Shown here one piece after another: positions 1 to 7,009 of a stretch of 12,176 bases of DNA. The stretch lies in contig JAURMY010000098.1 of the NCBI GenBank assembly GCA_030830465.1, forward strand, positions 1 to 12,176, written 5' to 3'. The notes beneath the pieces were generated by a model. That model made no database searches. It had not been told where the DNA came from and saw only the letters and a program-made list of their open reading frames with translations. The stretch's first letter is position 1; each line of letters begins with the position of its first letter. The translations under genes and the position numbers were made by a program. The DNA comes from Alphaproteobacteria bacterium. Its GTDB lineage: Bacteria; Pseudomonadota; Alphaproteobacteria; Rhodobacterales; Rhodobacteraceae.

Positions 1-1595
1 ATGAGGTGATGTTCATCTGCGCCACCGACGAACACGGCACCCCCGCCGAACTGGCCGCCGCCAAGGCAGGCAAACCGGTGGCGGAATATTGTGCGGAAAT
101 GTGGCAGATCCAAAAGGACCTCAGCGACGGGTTCCGCCTGTCCTTTGACCATTTCGGCCGCTCCTCCAGCGCGCGCAACCGCGCCCTGACCCAGCATTTC
201 GCCGGCCGTCTGGCCGCGGCCGGGCTGATCCGCGAAGTCAGCGAAAAACAGATGTTTTCCCATGCCGACAACCGCTTTCTGCCGGACCGCTATATCGAAG
301 GCACCTGCCCCAATTGCGGCTATGACCGCGCCCGCGGCGATCAGTGCGAAAACTGCACCAAACAGCTGGACCCGACAGACCTGTTGAACCCCAGAAGCGC
401 GATTTCCGGGTCAACCGATCTGGAGGTGCGGGAAACCAAGCACCTTTACCTGCGTCAGTCCGCCATGCGTGGACAGCTCAGCGACTGGATCGAAAGCAAG
501 ACCGACTGGCCGATCCTGACCACATCCATCGCCAAGAAATGGCTGAACGACGGCGACGGCTTGCAGGATCGTGGCATCACCCGCGATCTGGAATGGGGTG
601 TGCCGGTGAAAAAGGGCGACGACCCCTGGCCCGGCATGGAAGGCAAAGTGTTCTATGTCTGGTTTGACGCGCCGATTGAATATATCGCCGCCACTGCCGA
701 ATGGGCCGATGCCAACGGGCTGGACGATGCCGCCTGGCAGCGCTGGTGGCGCACCGATATGGGCGCTGAGGACGTGCGGTATCTGCAATTCATGGGCAAG
801 GACAACGTGCCCTTCCACACGCTCAGCTTCCCGGCCACGATCATGGGTTCGGGCGAGCCCTGGAAGCTGGTCGATTACATCAAGTCCTTCAATTACCTCA
901 ACTATGACGGCGGTCAGTTTTCGACCTCGCAGGGGCGCGGCGTGTTCATGGATCAGGCCCTGTCGATCCTGCCCGCCGATTACTGGCGCTGGTGGCTGCT
1001 GACCCATGTGCCGGAAAATTCCGACAGCGAATTCACATGGGAGAATTTCCAGGCCTCGGTGAACAAGGATCTGGCCGATGTGTTGGGCAACTTTGTGTCG
1101 CGCATCACCAAATTCTGCCGCTCCAAATTCGGCGAGGTCGTGCCCGAAGGCGGGGCCTATGGTCCGGCGGAACAGGCGGTGATCGCCGAGATCACCGAAC
1201 GACTGGCCGCTTATCAGGCGAATATGGAAGCGATTGAACTGCGCAAAGCCACCGCCGAGTTGCGGGCGATCTGGGTTGCGGGCAATAACTATTTGCAATC
1301 GGCGGCCCCCTGGTCATCCTTCAAGACCGATCCCGATGCAGCAGCGGCGACCACCCGTTTCGCGCTGAACCTGATCCGCCTTTACGCGGTCCTGTCGCAA
1401 CCTTTCATCCCCGATGCCAGCGCCGCCATGATGGCCGCGATGCAGACCGGGGACGGGGCGTGGCCTGCCGACGTGGCCGCTGCCCTGAACGTGCTGCCCG
1501 CCGGTCACGCCTTCACCGTGCCGGACGTGATGTTCGCCAAAATCAGCGATGAAGAACGCGACGCCATGGCCGCGCGCTATGCCGGCAAACGATAA
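1..1595 (+). CDS. metG: Methionyl-tRNA synthetase (5' end cut off by the window)
   Basis: Class I aminoacyl-tRNA synthetase that charges tRNA-Met with methionine in the cytoplasm. The frame is open from the window edge (first full codon at base 3) to TAA at 1593-1595, giving about 530 visible residues. The family in this group is near 570, so roughly 40 N-terminal residues, including the HIGH-type motif, lie outside. Visible signs are the [13 protein letters not shown] segment of the Rossmann fold, a four-cysteine zinc knuckle (CPNC then CENC, bases about 306-356), the tail of the catalytic domain, a KMSKS-equivalent loop reading QFSTS (915-929), then the helical anticodon-binding domain ([19 protein letters not shown] and a later AAPW). 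There is no C-terminal tRNA-binding extension. The loop lacks both lysines of canonical KMSKS. Family identity is very secure; the ATG at 9 is internal, not the start. Confidence 0.96.
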   Translation, partial: EVMFICATDEHGTPAELAAAKAGKPVAEYCAEMWQIQKDLSDGFRLSFDHFGRSSSARNRALTQHFAGRLAAAGLIREVSEKQMFSHADNRFLPDRYIEGTCPNCGYDRARGDQCENCTKQLDPTDLLNPRSAISGSTDLEVRETKHLYLRQSAMRGQLSDWIESKTDWPILTTSIAKKWLNDGDGLQDRGITRDLEWGVPVKKGDDPWPGMEGKVFYVWFDAPIEYIAATAEWADANGLDDAAWQRWWRTDMGAEDVRYLQFMGKDNVPFHTLSFPATIMGSGEPWKLVDYIKSFNYLNYDGGQFSTSQGRGVFMDQALSILPADYWRWWLLTHVPENSDSEFTWENFQASVNKDLADVLGNFVSRITKFCRSKFGEVVPEGGAYGPAEQAVIAEITERLAAYQANMEAIELRKATAELRAIWVAGNNYLQSAAPWSSFKTDPDAAAATTRFALNLIRLYAVLSQPFIPDASAAMMAAMQTGDGAWPADVAAALNVLPAGHAFTVPDVMFAKISDEERDAMAARYAGKR

Positions 1596-1613
1596 ACCCG
1601 CCCGCCCGCCGCA

Positions 1614-1640
1614 AGAATAGCTGCACTGCAGCAATATTCT
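1614..1640 (+). terminator. Imperfect hairpin after metG, possible terminator
   Basis: Eighteen bases after the metG stop, AGAATA-GCTGC pairs with GCAGC-TATTCT across a 3-base loop (ACT), with an AA bulge. It could end metG transcription, but there is no T-run after the stem, so it is a weak call for an intrinsic terminator. Confidence 0.3.
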
Positions 1641-1662
1641 GCGCAAAGGCCGCGACTGTCGG

Positions 1663-1691
1663 GTGACAATCCCGAAATCCCCGCCTATAAG
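1663..1691 (+). promoter_or_regulatory. Predicted sigma70-type promoter for ppaC
   Basis: GTGACA (1663-1668) and TATAAG (1686-1691) are each 5/6 matches to TTGACA and TATAAT, with the optimal 17-base spacing. Transcription would start near 1697-1699, about 30 bases before the ppaC ATG. It is the best promoter-like sequence I found in the window and probably serves the whole ppaC-ribF run. The -10 box lies in the loop of the inverted repeat at 1674-1703. Confidence 0.6.
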
Positions 1692-1703
1692 GCGCGGGAT
1701 TTC
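1674..1703. repeat. 12-bp inverted repeat around the ppaC -10 box
   Basis: GAAATCCC-CGCC pairs with GGCG-GGGATTTC, with a single unpaired C (1695) and a TATAA loop (1686-1690). On RNA from metG it could form a terminator-like hairpin, though only TTAA follows. As DNA it could be an operator for a dimeric regulator. Transcripts from the predicted ppaC promoter would begin inside the right arm and so could not fold it. Confidence 0.6.
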
Positions 1704-1727
1704 TTAACCCAACCCGACCGGACCTTC

Positions 1728-2645
1728 ATGATCAAGATTTTCGGCCATATGGCCCCCGACACCGACGCAACCTGTTCCGCCCTGATCTGGGCATGGTACC
1801 TGAACGACGTTCAGAAAAAACCGGCCCAGGCCTATGTCCTTGGCGTGCCGAATTCCGAAGCCCTGTTCGTGCTGAACCGCTGGGGCATGGAAACGCCCGA
1901 CCTGCTGGGCGATCTGACCGCATCAGACGAAGTCGTGATCGTGGACACCAACAATCCGGGCGAATTGCCGGCCAATATCAACGACACCCATATCGCCGAG
2001 ATCATTGACCATCACATGCTGGCCGGTGGTCTGAAGACCAAAGGGCCGATCAAGATCACGATCCGCCCGGTGGCCTCGACCGCAACGGTGATGAGTTGGC
2101 TGATCGGGCGCGATCTGGACACGGCGCCAAAGGCGATCAAGGGCCTGATCCTGTCTTGTGTTCTGTCTGACACGCTGGAATTCCGCTCGCCCACAACCAC
2201 CCCGACAGACCGCGCATTGGCCGACAAACTGGCCGCTGAACTGGGCCTGAACATCGCGGACTATGCCGCCGAAATGTTTGCCGCAAAGTCCGACATTTCC
2301 CATCTGTCCGACGCAGAACTGCTGCGGCTTGACAGCAAGAAATACGAAGTCGGCGGCAAATCCTTCCGGGTTTCGGTGCTGGAAACCACCTCGCCTGCCG
2401 TTGTGATGAACCGCAAGGCCAGCCTGATGCAGGCGATGGGCCCCGCTGCCGCCGAAGATGGCGTCGATCAGGTTCTGCTGTTCGTGGTCGACATCCTGAA
2501 AGAGGAAGCCACCCTCCTGATCCCCAACGATCTGGTAAAAACCGTGGCCGAGAAATCCTTCAGCGCCACAGTCGCAGGCGATACTGTTGTTCTGCCGGGT
2601 GTGGTCAGCCGCAAGAAACAGATCATCCCGTCGCTTGCCGTCTGA
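1728..2645 (+). CDS. ppaC: Manganese-dependent inorganic pyrophosphatase (family II, DHH)
   Basis: Cytoplasmic enzyme hydrolysing pyrophosphate to phosphate, which pulls biosynthetic reactions such as tRNA charging and nucleotide synthesis forward. The 305 residues match family II size. Metal-binding motifs sit where expected: GHMAPDTD (H7, D11, D13), VDTN (D73), the DHH signature at 94-96 and SDT (D148). The C-terminal DHHA2 domain ends in SRKKQ (294-298), the substrate-binding Arg/Lys cluster. It is unrelated to family I Ppa. ATG 1728 has only a weak GGA upstream, but residue 1 aligns with the family start just before the GH motif. It is the first gene of a close-set run and lies behind a strong predicted promoter. 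Its product fits the run loosely: RibF and MetRS both release pyrophosphate. Confidence 0.95.
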   Translation: MIKIFGHMAPDTDATCSALIWAWYLNDVQKKPAQAYVLGVPNSEALFVLNRWGMETPDLLGDLTASDEVVIVDTNNPGELPANINDTHIAEIIDHHMLAGGLKTKGPIKITIRPVASTATVMSWLIGRDLDTAPKAIKGLILSCVLSDTLEFRSPTTTPTDRALADKLAAELGLNIADYAAEMFAAKSDISHLSDAELLRLDSKKYEVGGKSFRVSVLETTSPAVVMNRKASLMQAMGPAAAEDGVDQVLLFVVDILKEEATLLIPNDLVKTVAEKSFSATVAGDTVVLPGVVSRKKQIIPSLAV

Positions 2646-2647
2646 CA

Positions 2648-3367
2648 ATGCAAAGCGACCCGTTCCGCCATCATCCAGAACTGCGCCATGTGATCACGCC
2701 GGTGGAAGACTCGTTCTTCCGCGACTTTGATCCGGCGCGGCTGGATCAGCAGATGGCGGAACTGGGCAATCCACCCGACTGGCGCTTTACGACCGAACAG
2801 CGCGAAGCGTTCCGCGCGCGCGAATTGGCCGGGCGGATGGACCGCGATCTTTGGGTCTTTGCCTATGGCTCGTTGTGCTGGGACCCTGCTGTGGCCTTTG
2901 ATGAGATCCGCCGCGCCCATGTGCCGTCGCATGCCCGCCGGTTCTATCTGAAAGACCAGAAGGGCGGGCGCGGCACCAGGGACAATCCGGGCCTGATCGC
3001 GGTTCTGGCCGAGGGATCGGGCTGTGACGGCTTGGCCTTTCGCATCCCCGCAGCGGCACTGGAAAACGCCACGCGCACGCTTTGGGCCCGGGAACGCATC
3101 GCATCGGCCTATGACAGCGCCTTTTTGACGGCCCAGACAGCGCAAGGCCCGATTGAAACACTGGCTTTTGTGGCCAACCCCGAGGCCGACAGCATCGACA
3201 CCACCATGACCCGTGCCGAACAGGCCCGCTATGTCGCCCATGGGCATGGCATTCTGGGCAGCAGCCTTGACTATGTGCGCAAACTGAAGGCCGGGCTGGC
3301 CGCGATCCAGATCAGTGACCCCGATCTTGACCGCCTTCTGGCCGATGCCGAGGCCTTGCTGGCATGA
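2648..3367 (+). CDS. ChaC-type gamma-glutamylcyclotransferase
   Basis: Probably cleaves gamma-glutamyl peptides, most likely glutathione, to 5-oxoproline and the remaining peptide (Cys-Gly), in the cytoplasm. The 239 residues hold an N-terminal stretch of about 65 residues, then the cyclotransferase beta-barrel: FAYGSL (YGSL 73-76, the gamma-glutamyl-binding loop), RGT (108-110), PGL, and LWARE with E149 in the position of the catalytic glutamate of ChaC proteins. The start is 2 bases after the ppaC stop with no clear Shine-Dalgarno sequence, so translation is probably coupled. The downstream gene overlaps its stop by 4 bases. Glutathione specificity is inferred from ChaC-like length and motifs, not shown. 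Confidence 0.88.
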   Translation: MQSDPFRHHPELRHVITPVEDSFFRDFDPARLDQQMAELGNPPDWRFTTEQREAFRARELAGRMDRDLWVFAYGSLCWDPAVAFDEIRRAHVPSHARRFYLKDQKGGRGTRDNPGLIAVLAEGSGCDGLAFRIPAAALENATRTLWARERIASAYDSAFLTAQTAQGPIETLAFVANPEADSIDTTMTRAEQARYVAHGHGILGSSLDYVRKLKAGLAAIQISDPDLDRLLADAEALLA

Positions 3368-4239
3368 CCCGGATTCTTGACAGTTTCGACCAGATTGCCG
3401 GCCGGTACGACGCGGCCTTTGTCGATCTGTGGGGGTGTTTGCACAACGGCTATGAACCCTTCGCCACCGCGGTGGCGTGCCTGGAAAAATTCCGGGACAA
3501 GGGCGGCAAGATCATCCTGCTGACCAACTCGCCCCGGCCGCGTCCTTCGGTCATCAAGCAATTGGATAAAATCGGTGTGGCGCGGGATTTGTACCATGAC
3601 ATCGCCGCCTCGGGCGATGCGTCGCAATTCTCGTTGGCCATGGGGGATGTGGGATACAATGTTTATCATCTGGGTCCGGGCCGGGACAGCGGGTTTTTTG
3701 AAAACCTGCCCGCCGACATCCTGAAGGGCCGGGAAATCGCCCGCGTTCCGCTGGATCAGGCGACCGGTATCGTCTGCACGGGCCTGTTTGACGATGACAC
3801 CGAAACCCCCGAGGATTACCGCGAGACGTTCTTATATGCCAAGAACAAGGGGTTGAAACTGCTTTGCACCAATCCCGATCTGATCGTGGACAAAGGCGAC
3901 ACACGGATTTATTGCGCCGGCGCGCTGGCCCAGCTTTACGAGGAGATGGGCGGCATCAGCCTATATTTCGGCAAGCCATGGCCGGCGATCTATGACCTTG
4001 CCCGCCGCCGCCTGGCCGATATCGCCGATGTCGAGGATCAACGCATCATTTGTATCGGTGACGGCATTCGCACCGACATCCGCGGCGCCATTGCCGAGGA
4101 TCTGGACAGCCTGTTCATCACCGGCGGATTGGCCGCTGCGGAAACCGGCACCTTGGGCCAGCCGGATCCCGCAAAACTGACCGCCTATCTGAATGCGGCA
4201 CAATTGTCGCCCACCTATGCCATCGGGCATCTGCGCTGA
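3364..4239 (+). CDS. HAD-superfamily class IIA hydrolase-like protein (TIGR01459 type)
   Basis: Haloacid-dehalogenase fold protein of the NagD-like class IIA group, 291 residues, substrate unknown. HAD motifs in order are VDLWGCLHNG (nucleophile D21), LLTNS (T54-S56), the lysine in YFGKPW (K204), and GDGIRTD (D233, D238) that binds magnesium. The second aspartate of the usual DxD motif I, the general acid/base, is replaced by Trp23; as I recall this DxWG form is typical of the TIGR01459 family in alphaproteobacteria. The ATG overlaps the previous TGA (ATGA), so translation is coupled. Its place between a glutathione-cleaving enzyme, a hydratase and ribF gives no firm substrate; a flavin- or sugar-phosphate is only a guess. 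Confidence 0.88.
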   Translation: MTRILDSFDQIAGRYDAAFVDLWGCLHNGYEPFATAVACLEKFRDKGGKIILLTNSPRPRPSVIKQLDKIGVARDLYHDIAASGDASQFSLAMGDVGYNVYHLGPGRDSGFFENLPADILKGREIARVPLDQATGIVCTGLFDDDTETPEDYRETFLYAKNKGLKLLCTNPDLIVDKGDTRIYCAGALAQLYEEMGGISLYFGKPWPAIYDLARRRLADIADVEDQRIICIGDGIRTDIRGAIAEDLDSLFITGGLAAAETGTLGQPDPAKLTAYLNAAQLSPTYAIGHLR

Positions 4240-4251
4240 AAAGGACAAGAC

Positions 4252-4683
4252 ATGACCAGCGAAATCGGCACCGTCTATATTGAGGACATGGAGATCGGCA
4301 CCACCCGGTCCCTCTCCAAAGTCATCGGTGACAAGGAAATCACCATGTTCGCAGAGGTCTCGGAAGACCGCAATCCGATCCACCTGAATGAGGCCGCTGG
4401 CGCCGCCTCGATCTTCAAGACCCGTATCGCGCATGGCATGTTGTCGGCCAGCCTGTTTTCGGCTTTGCTGGGCGAACGCCTGCCCGGCCACGGCACGATC
4501 TATCTGGCGCAAAACCTGAAATTCACCGCCCCGGTGCGGCTGGGCGATGAAGTGACCGCGACCGTCACGGTGACCGACATTAACCTGCCGAAACGCCGCG
4601 TCAGCCTTGAATGTATCGCCCGGGTCGGGGATACCGTTGTGATCAAGGGCGAGGCGACCGTGCTCGCCCCCAGCCGCGCGTAA
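4252..4683 (+). CDS. MaoC-like hot-dog-fold (R)-specific enoyl hydratase/dehydratase
   Basis: Single hot-dog domain of 143 residues, probably hydrating 2-enoyl-CoA thioesters or a related substrate. The hydratase signature is clear: EDRNPIHL gives the catalytic Asp39 and His44 pair spaced as in PhaJ-type hydratases (D-x4-H), followed by the AHGML helix start and the LKFTAPVRLGD strand that ends the motif. ATG 4252 has a good ribosome site, AAGGA at 4241-4245. It sits 12 bases after the HAD gene and 15 before ribF, so the genes are very likely cotranscribed. Exact substrate cannot be read from sequence. Some MaoC proteins work in acyl-CoA or PHA metabolism, but no partner genes for those pathways are nearby. 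Confidence 0.9.
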   Translation: MTSEIGTVYIEDMEIGTTRSLSKVIGDKEITMFAEVSEDRNPIHLNEAAGAASIFKTRIAHGMLSASLFSALLGERLPGHGTIYLAQNLKFTAPVRLGDEVTATVTVTDINLPKRRVSLECIARVGDTVVIKGEATVLAPSRA

Positions 4684-4698
4684 CAGGGGCCGAGAACC

Positions 4699-5643
4699 AT
4701 GCGGATCATCCGCGATTATCGCTACGTTGACCCGAAGGACCGGGGGGCCTCTGCGGCCATCGGCAATTTCGACGGCGTGCATCTGGGGCACCGGTCGGTC
4801 ATTGATATCGCGCGCGGGAAAGCCGTCGATCTGGGCTGTCCTTTGGGGGTGATGACGTTTGAGCCGCATCCGCGCCAGTATTTTGCGCCGCATTTGCCGC
4901 CCTTCCGCCTGATGAACGCCGAGGCGCGCGCCCATCGTCTGGAAAAACTCGGGGTCGAGCGGCTTTATGAACTGAATTTCAATGCCGCTTTGTCCGGGCT
5001 GACCGCCGAGGAGTTTGCCCAACAGGTGATCGTTGACGGGTTCGGTCTGAAACATGTCGTCGTCGGCGCTGATTTCTATTTCGGCAAGGGCCGGTCCGGC
5101 ACGGCGCAGACATTGGTGGCGCTTGGCGCAAAACTCGGCTTTGGCGTCACCATCGCGCCCTTGGTCGCCGACGAACAGGGCGAGTTTTCCTCGACCTCGA
5201 TCCGCCAGGCCCTGAGCGACGGCAAGCCCGAGGACGCCGCCCGCATGCTGGGCCATCGCCACCGCATCGAAGGCCCGGTCATCAGCGGCGACCAGCGCGG
5301 CCGCGACCTTGGCTATCCCACCGCAAATCTGGCGATTGACGGGCTGCATCCGCCGAAATTCGGCGTTTACGCGGTGCTGGTCGATGTGCTGGAAGGCCCG
5401 CATAAGGGCCATTATCAGGGCGCGGCCTCGATCGGCCTGCGGCCGACCTTCGGCGGCGAACACCCGAATCTTGAGGTCTATATCTTTGATTTTTCGGGCG
5501 ATATTTACGGCGTTGATATCTCGGTGGCCTTGGTCGCCTATCAGCGCCCCGAGTTGAAATTCGATTCACTTGAAGCGTTGATTGCACAGATCGACGCCGA
5601 TTGCGTTGAAACCCGGCAGATATTGCGCGCAAAAAACCTGTAG
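4699..5643 (+). CDS. ribF: Bifunctional riboflavin kinase / FAD synthetase
   Basis: Makes FMN from riboflavin and ATP, then FAD from FMN and ATP, in the cytoplasm. The 314 residues match the bacterial bifunctional length. The N-terminal nucleotidyltransferase domain shows GNFDGVHLGH (22-31), FEPHPRQ and SSTSIR (164-169). The C-terminal riboflavin kinase barrel shows GRDLGYPTAN (201-210), SIGLRPTFGG and LEVYIFDF, with E259 as the likely catalytic base. ATG 4699 follows an AGGGG stretch 10 or so bases upstream. The 15-base gap leaves no room for an FMN riboswitch, so it is presumably expressed from the ppaC promoter. It is the last gene of the run; a long palindrome begins 13 bases after its stop. 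Confidence 0.97.
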   Translation: MRIIRDYRYVDPKDRGASAAIGNFDGVHLGHRSVIDIARGKAVDLGCPLGVMTFEPHPRQYFAPHLPPFRLMNAEARAHRLEKLGVERLYELNFNAALSGLTAEEFAQQVIVDGFGLKHVVVGADFYFGKGRSGTAQTLVALGAKLGFGVTIAPLVADEQGEFSSTSIRQALSDGKPEDAARMLGHRHRIEGPVISGDQRGRDLGYPTANLAIDGLHPPKFGVYAVLVDVLEGPHKGHYQGAASIGLRPTFGGEHPNLEVYIFDFSGDIYGVDISVALVAYQRPELKFDSLEALIAQIDADCVETRQILRAKNL

Positions 5644-5656
5644 GTCCGCATGGCCC

Positions 5657-5761
5657 TAAAGCGTATTGCGTTAAGCTTGCGCCACCAAACGCTGCCTGAA
5701 ATCAAAGATTTCAATGCGTTAGGTGATGCAATTTGCTTCAGGTAAAACGCAATTCGCTTTA
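5657..5761. repeat. 105-bp long imperfect palindrome, MITE/REP-like, between convergent genes
   Basis: Outer arms TAAAGCGTATTGCGTT (5657-5672) and AACGCAATTCGCTTTA (5746-5761) are inverted copies with one mismatch in 16. Inner arms 5673-5703 and 5707-5738 also pair, with a few mismatches and small bulges, ending in a perfect 7-bp TGAAATC/GATTTCA stem on an AAA loop (5704-5706). An unpaired CAGGTAA lies at 5739-5745. The whole could fold into one long hairpin on either strand. It fills almost all the space between ribF and the convergent DUF2161 gene and contains that gene's TAA stop (5759-5761). The form fits a non-autonomous palindromic repeat that also serves as a two-way terminator. Copy number cannot be judged from this window. 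Confidence 0.7.
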
Positions 5762-6433
5762 AAGGCTGTTCACGGTCTCGCGGAGAACTTTCAGGGCCTC
5801 GTGGCCTGCCGGTCGAAGGTCATAGACCCCGCGTTCAACCCGCTCAAACCAACCGTAATAGTCTTTCTGCAAGATCGTTGCCGCGCGGGGCACCTCCGTT
5901 GCCTTGGCCAGTTTGGCCGGGCTGGCAGCCCCCGCCTGCCCCAGAGCCCGCGCAATCCGCAACGCATCCTGCCGATAGGCGGTCATCACCATGCGGCCGA
6001 CCTGCCCGCCGCAATTCGGGTCGCCCACCCGCGCGTGAAACTCTTTCAGCAGCGCATCGCGCCGCTTGGCAAACTTGCGCGGCGCATAGGGACCGGGATC
6101 GGCATGCACCTCGACCGCAGGCCTGCCCGTCATCCGCACCGAAATCAGCCCAAGCCCCAGCCGGCGGCACAATTTGACCGCGTCCGCGACCTGCCCCCGC
6201 CAACGCGCGCCCTTGCCCACCGGCACCGCCACATAGACCCAATCGCTGATCGCTTGCCGGTCCACCCCCTGCATCAGCAAAGCCAAGGACAGCGACAGTT
6301 TCAGTTCAACGATCACCGGCGGCTCATCGCCGCGCACCGCCACCACATCGCAATCCCGGACCTCGGCCTTCACCTCGTATCCCTGACCTTCCAGGAAGGC
6401 CTTGACCGGCGCATATAGGGCGGTTTCTTTCAT
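5759..6433 (-). CDS. DUF2161 protein, putative PD-(D/E)XK phosphodiesterase
   Basis: 224-residue cytoplasmic-looking protein of unknown role, with no signal peptide or membrane segment. The N-terminal half looks like a restriction-endonuclease fold: an opening helix (VKAFLEGQGYEV), CDVVAV with D29 as the candidate motif aspartate, VIVELK with E43-x-K45, then QGVDRQ followed by DWVYVAVP (63-71), like the helix-strand that follows the core in such nucleases. The C-terminal part (about 165-215) has a winged-helix look: SPAKLAKATEVPRAATILQ, then GWFERVERGVYDL. That pairing suggests DNA or RNA binding plus cleavage. It stands alone on its strand with a possible promoter of its own, no methylase or toxin partner beside it, and a stop codon lying in the adjacent palindrome. 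Family call is good; biochemical role is unknown. Confidence 0.85.
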   Translation of the reverse strand: MKETALYAPVKAFLEGQGYEVKAEVRDCDVVAVRGDEPPVIVELKLSLSLALLMQGVDRQAISDWVYVAVPVGKGARWRGQVADAVKLCRRLGLGLISVRMTGRPAVEVHADPGPYAPRKFAKRRDALLKEFHARVGDPNCGGQVGRMVMTAYRQDALRIARALGQAGAASPAKLAKATEVPRAATILQKDYYGWFERVERGVYDLRPAGHEALKVLRETVNSL

Positions 6434-6454
6434 CTGCTCGCTCGTTTTTCCGTC

Positions 6455-6483
6455 ACCCTAGCGGATTGCCGGAAATCGCTCAA
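6455..6483 (-). promoter_or_regulatory. Possible promoter for the DUF2161 gene
   Basis: Read on the minus strand, TTGAGC (6478-6483) and TAGGGT (6455-6460) are spaced by 17 bases. The -35 matches 4/6 and the -10 only 3/6. The -10 box ends 21 bases before the ATG, so the leader would be short. Position and spacing are right, the boxes are modest. Confidence 0.3.
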
Positions 6484-6538
6484 GCAAGCTCTCATTTCAG
6501 CCTTTTCCTTGCGCCGCGAAACGGTCATTCTGCGCGCC

Positions 6539-7009
6539 ATGACAACGCCGATTGACCGCAGCAATATTCGCCCGAACTTTTGGGAAACCATTCCGCTGGA
6601 GGACATGTCCCGCCCGGAATGGGAAGCCCTGTGCGACGGCTGCGGGCGCTGTTGTCTGCTGAAGCTTGAAGACGAAGATACCGGCGACATTGCCTATACC
6701 AATGTGGCCTGCCGTCTGTTTGACGAAAAAACCTGCGCCTGCGGCAACTACGCCCTGCGCCGGCAGATCGTGGCCGGTTGCGTTGTCCTGACCCCGGAAA
6801 ACATCGCCCGCACGGTCTATTGGATGCCGGCGACCTGCGCCTATCGCCTGTTGTTTGAAAACAAGCCCTTATATGACTGGCACCCGCTGATTTCCGGCGA
6901 TGCCGCTTCGGTCGGCGCCGCCGGCATGACCATGCAGGGTAAAGTCGTTGCCGAATATGATGTCGATGAGGACGATCTGGAAGACTATATTATTGAAGGG
7001 ATCGTCTGA
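6539..7009 (+). CDS. YcgN/UPF0260-family cysteine-cluster protein
   Basis: 156-residue soluble protein of a conserved family whose function is not settled. Nine cysteines include the cluster CDGCGRCC (C32, C35, C38, C39), then C58, C66, C68, C81 and C100, a pattern suited to binding zinc or an iron-sulphur centre (the broader YkgJ-type family). The segments DEDTGDIAYTNVACR, WMPATCAYRLL and WHPLISG match Escherichia coli YcgN as I recall it. I start it at ATG 6539: an upstream TTG at 6509 adds ten residues not expected from the family. No clear ribosome site is visible. A very weak promoter candidate is TTGCCG (6466-6471) with TCTCAT (6490-6495), spacing 18. The stop overlaps the next start (TGATG), so it is coupled to the threonine aldolase. 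Confidence 0.88.
   Translation: MTTPIDRSNIRPNFWETIPLEDMSRPEWEALCDGCGRCCLLKLEDEDTGDIAYTNVACRLFDEKTCACGNYALRRQIVAGCVVLTPENIARTVYWMPATCAYRLLFENKPLYDWHPLISGDAASVGAAGMTMQGKVVAEYDVDEDDLEDYIIEGIV

Noticed and set aside
411..1298. 295-codon open frame antisense to metG
   Set aside because: Mirror of a conserved synthetase gene, no motif, composition typical of a shadow frame.
4684..4698. FMN riboswitch before ribF
   Set aside because: Only 15 bases separate ribF from the previous gene, and no conserved RFN-like sequence is seen before ppaC either.
3961..5463. 500-codon open frame on the minus strand across the HAD, maoC-like and ribF genes
   Set aside because: It is antisense to three well-supported genes, has no recognisable domain and is His/Gly/Arg-rich low-complexity, as expected from a GC-rich third-position bias.
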